64,000 nt of DNA, taken from the NCBI GenBank assembly GCA_038123715.1, contig JAYPAN010000004.1:42468-106467 (forward strand). The letters are read 5' to 3'. The stretch comes from JAYPAN01 sp038123715 (GTDB lineage Bacteria > Pseudomonadota > Alphaproteobacteria > RS24). The notes beneath the pieces are model-generated. The model did not search any database. It was given only the letters and a program-made list of their open reading frames with translations, and had not been told where the DNA came from. The position numbers and the translations under genes were made by a program. How positions within the stretch are numbered: position 1 is the first letter of the stretch; the number at the start of each line of letters is the position of its first letter. This document shows positions 26,642-33,875 of the stretch, piece after piece.

Positions 26642-27607
26642 GTGCTGAAAGTGGCTTTGCAAATGGATCCGATTGCGGCAATTGATATTGCCGGTGATAC
26701 GAGCTTCGCTCTGGCGCTGGAAGCGCAGGCGCGCGGCCATAAGCTTTACTATTACGAGCCGGATGCGCTGGCCTTGCGCGATGGGTTGGTCAGCGCCCAT
26801 ATGCAGGCGCTTGAGGTAGCCGATGTAAAGGGTGCGCATTACGCGCTCGCGCCGGTCAGCGATATCGCAGACGCCAAGGGGCATGTGCCGTTGTCAGCAA
26901 TGGATGTGGTGCTGATGCGCCAAGACCCGCCCTTTGACATGCATTATATTTCCGCCACGCATTTGCTGGAGCGTGTTCACCCTGAGACATTGGTGGTCAA
27001 TGACCCGGCGGCGGTGCGTAATGCGCCGGAAAAGATTTTCCCAACCCTGTTTGACGGGCTGCTGCCGCCCACCTTGATTACCCGCGATGCGGCGGCGCTG
27101 GCGGATTTTCGTGCCGAGTTTGGCGACATTATTTTAAAACCGCTTTTCGGCAATGGCGGCGCTGGCATTTTTCGGCTGGCGGCGGGCGATGAAAATTTCG
27201 GCTCGGTGACGGAAATGTTTTTGACCACCAGCCGCGAGCCGGTGATTGCCCAACAATATCTGCCGCAAGTGCGGGCTGGCGACAAGCGGGTGATTTTGGT
27301 CGAAGGCGAGGCGGTTGGCGCGCTGAACCGAATACCCGCCGATGGCGATGCGCGCGCCAATGTGCATGTTGGCGGCACGCCGGAAGCGGCCGCGCTGACC
27401 GAGCGCGATTTCGAGATTGCCGCGCAAATCGGGCCGGAATTGCGCCGTCGCGGGATTGTCTTTGCCGGCATTGATATAATCGGTGATTATCTGACGGAAA
27501 TAAATGTCACCTCGCCGACTTGCGTGCGGGAAATCCATCATTTTGGTGGGCCGGATATTGCCGCGCTGATTTGGGATGCGATTGAGGCGCGCCTCGTTTT
27601 GCGGTAA
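26642..27607 (+). CDS. gshB: glutathione synthetase
   Basis: ATP-grasp ligase joining gamma-glutamylcysteine and glycine. It has 321 residues with a GTG start at 26642 preceded by AAAGGAGACG. LKVALQMDPIAAIDIAGDTSFAL is the usual N-terminus; VLMRQDPPFDMHYI, KPLFGNGGAGIFRL (glycine loop) and DIIGDYLTEINVTSPT (metal site) follow. Its stop codon lies in the first unit of a 21-base tandem repeat. The order rsmI-yraN-gshB is common in alphaproteobacteria. Confidence 0.96.
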   Translation: MLKVALQMDPIAAIDIAGDTSFALALEAQARGHKLYYYEPDALALRDGLVSAHMQALEVADVKGAHYALAPVSDIADAKGHVPLSAMDVVLMRQDPPFDMHYISATHLLERVHPETLVVNDPAAVRNAPEKIFPTLFDGLLPPTLITRDAAALADFRAEFGDIILKPLFGNGGAGIFRLAAGDENFGSVTEMFLTTSREPVIAQQYLPQVRAGDKRVILVEGEAVGALNRIPADGDARANVHVGGTPEAAALTERDFEIAAQIGPELRRRGIVFAGIDIIGDYLTEINVTSPTCVREIHHFGGPDIAALIWDAIEARLVLR

Positions 27608-27650
27608 ACGCGCTTCGTTTCGCGGTAAACGCATTTGGCCTTGCGGCAAA
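27588..27650 (+). repeat. 21-base tandem repeat (3 units) spanning gshB stop
   Basis: Units at 27588-27608 and 27609-27629 differ at two positions; the third, 27630-27650, is more diverged. The unit is seven codons in the gshB frame, so the first two each end with an in-frame TAA; in the third this has become CAA. Confidence 0.85.
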
Positions 27651-27667
27651 CAACGCAGCCTCTGGGG

Positions 27668-27925
27668 CTATTTTTTCCGGTAATTATCCTGCCGCGCCAA
27701 GGCTTCCACGGCAATGATGCGGGTAATGTCGCTATCGGCATTGTGCAGGCGGGCATGCGGCATGCCGTTAAAATCAACCAGTTCGGTCACTTCCCAAAAT
27801 GTTTCAAAGGCTTCCGGCGCGCTGCGGTCGGCAATGCCAAGCGCCTTGAAAATGCGCTTTTTGCCCAAAAGCGGCTCAATAAACATATCACCAACATTGA
27901 CGGAGACGGCGCGACGACCAAACAT
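27668..27925 (-). CDS. hypothetical protein, 85 residues
   Basis: I do not recognise this gene. The 85-residue product is soluble, without a signal peptide or membrane segment, and has a mixed composition that looks like a folded protein (FIEPLLGKKRIFKALGIAD, FETFWEVTELVDFNG, DITRIIAVEALARQDNYRKK). The N-terminal FGRRAVSVNVGDMFIEP could be a beta-strand start. An AGG lies 8-10 bases before the ATG, and a sigma-70-like promoter (TTGCAT-N18-TATACT) is placed about 27-56 bases upstream. It lies alone between gshB and comM on the opposite strand. The promoter, start and codon choice favour a real gene. Confidence 0.6.
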   Translation of the reverse strand: MFGRRAVSVNVGDMFIEPLLGKKRIFKALGIADRSAPEAFETFWEVTELVDFNGMPHARLHNADSDITRIIAVEALARQDNYRKK

Positions 27926-27951
27926 GGATACAACCTACTAACAACGCCAAG

Positions 27952-27981
27952 AGTATAGGTTTTTCTGTTCGCAAAATGCAA
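27952..27981 (-). promoter_or_regulatory. sigma-70-like promoter of the 85-residue gene
   Basis: On the minus strand, TTGCAT (27981-27976), an 18-base spacer and TATACT (27957-27952) sit 27 bases before the ATG at 27925. The -10 matches 5 of 6 consensus positions; the -35 is weak. Confidence 0.4.
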
Positions 27982-28094
27982 GCCCCGTAAAACGCCCTGC
28001 ACCCGCACAAGCGGCGCTTGCCGTGCGGCACAATTTCGCCTAGCCTTGCAACAGTTCTGCGTATCCGAAACAGTCAATAAAACAGGTGCAGACA

Positions 28095-28289
28095 ATGGTT
28101 GCCCATATCAAAACAATTGCTTTTAGCGGGGTTGAGGCAGTGCCGGTGGATGTGCAGGTGCATTTGGCACCGGGGCAGAATGCGTTCACCATTGTCGGCC
28201 TGCCGGATAAATCCATTGCCGAAAGCCGCGAGCGTGTGCGCGCGGCTTTAACCGGATTTTGCGGGTGGCGCGCACATTGGCAGATTTAA
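28095..28289 (+). pseudogene. comM: N-terminal fragment of comM/yifB (Mg-chelatase-like AAA ATPase)
   Basis: The first about 50 codons match the start of the ComM family, a DNA branch-migration helicase used in natural transformation: VAHIKTIAFSGVEAVPVDVQV, FTIVGLPDKSIAESRERVRAAL. After RAALT the expected sequence is lost and the DNA becomes a copy of the 3' end of comM in another frame, reaching a stop at 28287. The 100-N gap follows directly. Whether this is a genuine deletion allele or a misassembly cannot be settled here. A GTG three codons upstream is an alternative start. Confidence 0.8.
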
Positions 28290-28292
28290 TGG
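28238..28292 (+). repeat. 55-base direct duplicate flanking gap 1 (left copy)
   Basis: The last 55 bases before the N run are identical to the first 55 after it (28393-28447). This is the length of a common de Bruijn k-mer, which points to overlapping contig ends padded with N and not to a biological repeat. Confidence 0.85.
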
Positions 28293-28392
28293 NNNNNNNN
28301 NNNNNNNNNNNNNNNNNNNNNNNNNNNNNNNNNNNNNNNNNNNNNNNNNNNNNNNNNNNNNNNNNNNNNNNNNNNNNNNNNNNNNNNNNNNN
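28293..28392. other. assembly gap of 100 N inside comM
   Basis: Exactly 100 N, the conventional filler for a gap of unknown size. The flanks are the 55-base duplicates. About 420 residues of ComM, including the Walker motifs, are missing between the two coding fragments. Confidence 0.95.
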
Positions 28393-28521
28393 GCGCGCGG
28401 CTTTAACCGGATTTTGCGGGTGGCGCGCACATTGGCAGATTTAATGGGACATGAGCGTCCGGGCGAAGCGGAAATTGCCTCGACAATGGCATGGCGCGGC
28501 GGCTTCGGCAAATGGCAGTAA
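28393..28521 (+). pseudogene. comM: C-terminal fragment of comM
   Basis: Reading from the first base after the gap gives ARGFNRILRVARTLADLMGH and on to a TAA at 28519. The RILRVARTLADL segment is the conserved C-terminal motif of ComM/YifB. Frame and position show this is the true 3' end of the gene whose start is at 28095, with the central AAA domain absent from the sequence. The last 15 residues (TMAWRGGFGKWQ) replace the usual ALSYR ending. Confidence 0.8.
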
Positions 28522-28585
28522 TATGGCAAATGGCAAAAGGCCGGTTCCCATGGGCACGGCAAAGCGGGGGGCGCGGAAAAGCGAG

Positions 28586-30853
28586 CTAGATTTTTTCCAG
28601 CCCGTAAGCGGCAATCGCCGCCATATTCAGCACTTCGGTGGCGGTGGCGCCAATACGGGCGATTTGCACCGAATATTCCAGCCCGACCAATATCGGCCCG
28701 ATAAGCGTGGCATTGCCCAATTCTTCCAGCATTTTGGTAGAAATCGAGGCCGAGTGAATGGCCGGCATGACCAATATATTGGCCGGCTCTGACAGGCGGC
28801 AGAACGGATAACGCCGCATGGCCTCGCGATTGAGCGCGACATCGGCGGCCATTTCGCCTTCATATTCAAAATCGACATTGCGCTCATCCAGCAGCCGCAC
28901 CGCCTCACGCACATAGACCGACCGGTCGCCTTCGGGATGGCCGAATGTTGAATAGGCCAGCATGGCGACGCGCGGCTCATGCCCCAAAGCGCGCGCGGTT
29001 GCCGAGCTTTGAATGGCGATATCGGCCAGCTCTTCTGCCGTCGGCATGTCAATCACATTGGTGTCGGCGACCAGCACAGTGCGCCCGCGCGCAATCAGCA
29101 TGGAAATGCCCATCACCCGATGCCCCGGCCGCGGGTCAATCACTTGCGAAACTTCTTCCAGTGTAATCGAATAGCTGCGTGTGACGCCGGTCACCATAGC
29201 ATCAGCATCGCCCTGCGCCAGCATGCACGCGCCATAGATATTGCGGTCATTATTGACCAGCCTTGTGCAGTCACTTTTCAACAGCCCGCGCCGTTGCAAG
29301 CGTTGAAACAAAAACTCGGCATAGCCGTCGCGCGCGGCTGATTGGCGCGTGTCGCAAATCTCAATATCCGAGCGCCCTTCCAGCCCCAATTCATCCATGC
29401 GCTCGCGGACAATATGCTCTGTGCCAATCAGCACCGGTTCGCCCAGCCCCAAATCCTTATAGGCAATGGCGGCGCGGATAACCTGCTCTTGTTCGCCCTC
29501 GGCAAACACCATGCGTTTGCCGTTTTGCCGCGACCGGTTCATGATGATTTGCAGGCTGCTGGCCGCCGGGTCGAGCCGCGCCGACAGCCGGTCACGATAG
29601 GCATCCATGTCAACAAGCGGCGCGCGCGCCACACCGCTATCCATCGCCGCCTTGGCGACGGCGGGCGGAATATCGCGTATCAGGCGTGGGTCGAACGGCA
29701 CCGGAATAATATAGCGCGGGCCGAAACGCGGGCGCTCGCCCTGATAGGCGGCGGCCACTTCATCCGGCACATCTTCGCGCGCCAAATCGGCCAGCGCTTG
29801 GGCGCAGGCGATTTTCATGGCGTCATTTATGGTCGTTGCGCGCACATCCAGCGCGCCCCGGAAAATATAGGGAAAGCCCAATACATTATTAACCTGATTG
29901 GGATAATCCGACCGACCGGTTGCCATGATTGCATCATCGCGAATCTCGGCGACTTCTTCCGGTGTGATTTCCGGGTCGGGATTGGCCATTGCGAAAATAA
30001 TCGGTTTGTCGGCCATGTCGCGCACCATATCGGCAGTGACAGCGCCTTTGACAGACAGGCCGAGAAACACATCCGCCCCGCGCATGGCATCTTCCAGCGT
30101 GCGCGCCGCCGTCTCAACCGCATGCGCCGATTTCCACTGATTCATGCCTTCCTTGCGGCCTTTGTAAATCACGCCCTTTGTGTCGCATAAAATCGCATTA
30201 TCCGAGGGCAGACCCATCGCCTTGATAAGCTCAAGACAGGCAATGCCCGCCGCGCCCGCGCCATTGACGCAAATCTTCGTGGTTTTGATGTCGCGTCCGG
30301 TCAGATGCAGCGCATTGATAAGCCCGGCGGCGCAAATAATTGCCGTGCCGTGCTGGTCGTCATGAAAAACCGGAATATCCATCAATTCGCGCAATTGCTG
30401 TTCAATGATGAAACAGTCAGGCGCTTTGATATCTTCCAGATTTATGCCGCCAAAACTTGGCCCCAAATGCTTGACCGCGTCAATAAAAGCACCCGTATCT
30501 TCGGTGTCCACTTCAAGGTCGATACTGTCAACATCGGCAAAGCGCTTGAACAAAACCGCCTTGCCTTCCATCACCGGCTTGGAGGCCAGCGCGCCAAGAT
30601 TACCCAGTCCCAAAATCGCCGTGCCATTGGAAATCACCGCCACCATATTGCCGCGCGATGTGTAGTCATAGGAAGTGTCGGGATTGTCGGCAATGGCCTG
30701 CACCGGCACGGCCACACCCGGCGAATAGGCCAGCGACAAATCGCGCTGTGTCGCCATTGGCTTTGTCGGGTTGATTTCCAGCTTGCCCGGCTTGCCGCGC
30801 GTGTGAAAGCGCAGCGCCTCTTGGTCGGTAAAAGTCTTGTCGTTGTCACTCAT
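28586..30853 (-). CDS. maeB: NADP-dependent malic enzyme with C-terminal phosphotransacetylase-like domain
   Basis: Oxidatively decarboxylates malate to pyruvate. It is 755 residues from the ATG at 30853. The malic enzyme part (1-430) has LAYSPGVAVPVQAI, GLGNLGALASKPVMEGKAVLFK, DCFIIE, FHDDQHGTA and NGAGAAGIACLEL. The C-terminal part (about 440-755) resembles phosphate acetyltransferase (MVFAEGEQEQVIRAA, LVNNDRNIYGACMLAQGDAD) and is thought to be regulatory. An open frame 85 codons upstream is unlike the family. Divergent from mutS. Confidence 0.95.
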   Translation of the reverse strand: MSDNDKTFTDQEALRFHTRGKPGKLEINPTKPMATQRDLSLAYSPGVAVPVQAIADNPDTSYDYTSRGNMVAVISNGTAILGLGNLGALASKPVMEGKAVLFKRFADVDSIDLEVDTEDTGAFIDAVKHLGPSFGGINLEDIKAPDCFIIEQQLRELMDIPVFHDDQHGTAIICAAGLINALHLTGRDIKTTKICVNGAGAAGIACLELIKAMGLPSDNAILCDTKGVIYKGRKEGMNQWKSAHAVETAARTLEDAMRGADVFLGLSVKGAVTADMVRDMADKPIIFAMANPDPEITPEEVAEIRDDAIMATGRSDYPNQVNNVLGFPYIFRGALDVRATTINDAMKIACAQALADLAREDVPDEVAAAYQGERPRFGPRYIIPVPFDPRLIRDIPPAVAKAAMDSGVARAPLVDMDAYRDRLSARLDPAASSLQIIMNRSRQNGKRMVFAEGEQEQVIRAAIAYKDLGLGEPVLIGTEHIVRERMDELGLEGRSDIEICDTRQSAARDGYAEFLFQRLQRRGLLKSDCTRLVNNDRNIYGACMLAQGDADAMVTGVTRSYSITLEEVSQVIDPRPGHRVMGISMLIARGRTVLVADTNVIDMPTAEELADIAIQSSATARALGHEPRVAMLAYSTFGHPEGDRSVYVREAVRLLDERNVDFEYEGEMAADVALNREAMRRYPFCRLSEPANILVMPAIHSASISTKMLEELGNATLIGPILVGLEYSVQIARIGATATEVLNMAAIAAYGLEKI

Positions 30854-31020
30854 TGGGATGTGCCCGTTATAACTGTCGCCCTTGTAGTGCCTCTCGCCGA
30901 CAAATACAAGCCGCGTCACGGGAAAACCGGCCTTTGGGGCGGAATGTTTTACCCGTTTTTTTGCCCCTGCCGGACGCGCGGGGGCTGCACGCGCCGTGCG
31001 ACCTCTGCTAGAGTGCGCCC

Positions 31021-33798
31021 ATGCCGGCACGCGACACAAATACCAACCAAACACAATCCGAGGCACTGTCCCAAATGGAATCTCAAATGGAATCCAAGGT
31101 GACACCAATGATGGCGCAATATCTGGAAATTAAAGCGCAATATGAAGACGCGCTTTTATTTTACCGGATGGGTGACTTTTACGAGCTGTTTTTTGATGAT
31201 GCGGTGACGGCGGCGCAGGCGCTTGATATCACCCTGACCCATCGCGGCAAGCATCATGGCGAAAGCGTGCCAATGTGCGGTGTGCCGTTTCATGCCGCCG
31301 AAAGCTATTTGGAAAAACTGATACGCAAGGGCTTTCGCGTTGCCGTGTGCGAACAGGCGGAAAACCCCGCCGAGGCACGCAAGCGCGGGTCGAAAGCGGT
31401 GGTGCGCCGCGAAGTGGTGCGGCTGGTCACGCCGGGGACATTGACCGAAGAGGCGCTGCTGCCCTCTCATGCCCATAATTTTCTGGCCGCTTTGGGCGAA
31501 GCGTCGGGCGCAACCGCTTTGGCCTGGCTGGATATGTCCACGGCCACTTTCTTTGTCAGCGATGTGCATGAGCAGGCTTTGGGCGGTCTGCTTTTGCGCC
31601 TGTCGCCAAGCGAGATTCTAGCCGCCCAAGGCGTTGACAGCAAAGCGCTGGCGGCGCATGCACAAATGGCCGGTCTGTCCGTCACCGAAACCGCCCCGCT
31701 GACCTCGCCCTCGGCGGAAAAGATATTATGCGATGCCTTGCAGCTTGACACGCTGGCCGGTTTTGGCCAGTTCAGCCGTGCCGCGCTGATTGCCTGCGGG
31801 CAAATCGTCGCCTATTTGCAGCTCACGCAAAAACAGGCCATGCCGCGCCTGCCGCCGCCGCGCATTGAGCAGGCGGAAGGTTTGATGGGGCTGGACGCGG
31901 CCACACGCGCCAATCTGGAGCTGACCCGCACATTGTCCGGCGAGATGCGTGGCAGCCTGCTCGACACAATTGACTTGACCGTCACCGCCGCCGGAGCGCG
32001 CGAATTGGCGGCGCGGCTAGCAGCGCCGCTGAGTGATATTGCGGCGCTGACAAAGCGCCAGCAAGCGGTCGGCTATTTTTTCGACAATCCTGATTTGCGC
32101 GACGATATGCGGGCGGTTTTGCGCCGCTTTGCCGATATGGCGCGCGCTTTGTCGCGGCTGGCTTTGGCGCGCGGTGGCCCGCGCGACATGCAGGCTTTGG
32201 CGCAGGGGCTTGCCGGCAGTGTGGATATTGCCGCCTTGCTGGCGCGCCATGCCCACATGCAGGCGACCGGCAGCGGGCAATTGACGCCGAGCGATATGCC
32301 GCCACCGCTTGCCGATTTGGGTGCGGCATTGTCCGTTGAGGCCGAAGCCGTTCACGCATTGCAGGCGCAATTGGCTGACGCGCTGGATGAAACATTGCCT
32401 TTGCTGGCGCGCGATGGCGGTTTTGTTGCGGCGGGTTATCATGAAGGCCTCGACCAAGCGCGCGAATTGCGCGATGAAAGCCGCCGCTTTATTGCCGGTT
32501 TGCAGCAAAAATATGCCGAGGACACGCAAATCAAGGCGCTGAAAATCAAGCATAATGGCGTGTTGGGCTATCATGTGGAAGTGCCGGCGGCGCATGGTGA
32601 CACGCTGATGTCGGCACCGCATCAGGAGATGTTTATCCACCGGCAGACATTGGCCGGTTCGGTGCGCTTTTCGACTGCCGAATTATCCGAACTGGCCGGA
32701 CGCATCAGCCGCGCCGGTGAGCGCGCCTTGGCTTTTGAGCTGGAGATTTACGAGGCTTTGCGCGCCGCTATTCTGACCTGTGCGCCTGCCATTGAGGCGC
32801 GCCTTGCCGCGCTGGCCGAATTGGATGTGCATGGCGCTTTGGCCGAACTGGCCGCGCAACGCCATTGGGTTTGCCCCGCCCTGTCCACCGACATGCGCTT
32901 TGATATTAAGGGCGGGCGTCATCCGGTGGTTGAGCAGGCTTTGGGCAGGGCGCAGGATAGCCCGTTTATCGCCAATGATTGCCTGCTTGAGGCGGACAGC
33001 GCCGGGGCGGAAGGCGGCGCAGGCGCGGCGCGGCTGACATTGCTCACCGGGCCGAATATGGCCGGCAAATCAACATGGTTGCGGCAAAATGCGCTGATTG
33101 CCATTCTGGCGCAAATGGGCAGTTTTGTGCCGGCGCAGGCAGCCCATATCGGGCTGGTTGACCGCGTGTTCAGCCGTGTCGGCGCGGCCGATGATTTGGC
33201 CAGCGGGCGTTCGACTTTCATGGTGGAAATGGTTGAAACCGCAGCCATTCTCAATCAGGCAGGCCCGCGTGCGCTGGTCATTCTTGATGAAATCGGGCGC
33301 GGCACAGCGACTTTTGACGGGCTGTCGCTGGCTTGGGCGGTGATTGAATATCTGCATGACACAGTCGGCTGCCGAACGCTTTTTGCCACCCATTATCATG
33401 AGCTGACGGCTTTGGCCGACCGCTTGCCGGGCTTGAGCAATGCCTCAATGGCGGTGCGTGAACATGGCGGCAAGCCGGTGTTTTTGCATGAGGTGGTGGC
33501 CGGTGCGGCTGACCGTTCTTACGGCATTCATGTTGCCGAACTGGCCGGCCTGCCCGACAGCGTGCTGGCGCGCGCCCGCACGGTGCTGGCGGTGCTGGAA
33601 GAAAACAGCGCGGCAGGTCAGTCCGGCGCAGCGCTTGATATGCTGCCCTTATTCGACCGGCAGATGATAACCCCTCAACAGGCCGATGCGCTGCGCGATG
33701 CGCTGGCGACGCTTGACCCCGACCAGCTTGCCCCGCGCGAGGCGCTGGACTGGCTGTACCGCTTGAAAGCCTTGGCCGATGACGGGGCTTCGGGTTGA
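31021..33798 (+). CDS. mutS: DNA mismatch repair protein MutS
   Basis: Mismatch recognition ATPase. It has 925 residues from the ATG at 31021; ATGs at 31075, 31108 and 31111 are alternatives, and the last two have AAGGTGAC before them. The mismatch-wedge FYRMGDFYELFFDDA holds the Phe-x-Glu motif (YELF in this arrangement), the Walker A is GPNMAGKST near residue 677, and Walker B is VILDEIGRGT. The N-terminal leader carries a 12-base tandem duplication (QMES/QMES). mutL is not in the window. Confidence 0.96.
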   Translation: MPARDTNTNQTQSEALSQMESQMESKVTPMMAQYLEIKAQYEDALLFYRMGDFYELFFDDAVTAAQALDITLTHRGKHHGESVPMCGVPFHAAESYLEKLIRKGFRVAVCEQAENPAEARKRGSKAVVRREVVRLVTPGTLTEEALLPSHAHNFLAALGEASGATALAWLDMSTATFFVSDVHEQALGGLLLRLSPSEILAAQGVDSKALAAHAQMAGLSVTETAPLTSPSAEKILCDALQLDTLAGFGQFSRAALIACGQIVAYLQLTQKQAMPRLPPPRIEQAEGLMGLDAATRANLELTRTLSGEMRGSLLDTIDLTVTAAGARELAARLAAPLSDIAALTKRQQAVGYFFDNPDLRDDMRAVLRRFADMARALSRLALARGGPRDMQALAQGLAGSVDIAALLARHAHMQATGSGQLTPSDMPPPLADLGAALSVEAEAVHALQAQLADALDETLPLLARDGGFVAAGYHEGLDQARELRDESRRFIAGLQQKYAEDTQIKALKIKHNGVLGYHVEVPAAHGDTLMSAPHQEMFIHRQTLAGSVRFSTAELSELAGRISRAGERALAFELEIYEALRAAILTCAPAIEARLAALAELDVHGALAELAAQRHWVCPALSTDMRFDIKGGRHPVVEQALGRAQDSPFIANDCLLEADSAGAEGGAGAARLTLLTGPNMAGKSTWLRQNALIAILAQMGSFVPAQAAHIGLVDRVFSRVGAADDLASGRSTFMVEMVETAAILNQAGPRALVILDEIGRGTATFDGLSLAWAVIEYLHDTVGCRTLFATHYHELTALADRLPGLSNASMAVREHGGKPVFLHEVVAGAADRSYGIHVAELAGLPDSVLARARTVLAVLEENSAAGQSGAALDMLPLFDRQMITPQQADALRDALATLDPDQLAPREALDWLYRLKALADDGASG
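31072..31095 (+). repeat. 12-base tandem duplication in mutS leader
   Basis: Units caaatggaatct and caaatggaatcc (11 of 12 identical), encoding QMES twice, 13-36 bases ahead of the better-supported internal starts. Confidence 0.7.
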
Positions 33799-33875
33799 TT
33801 TGCCGGTCATTGAAGGCCATATTGCCGCGCGCATGTCCGACCCATATGTTATAGAGAGTTACAGGAGAGCATGGC

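Noticed and set aside
28238..28447. Direct repeats around the first N gap as a mobile-element target duplication
   Set aside because: No transposase or terminal inverted repeats, the gap is exactly 100 N, and 55 bases is a standard assembly k-mer.
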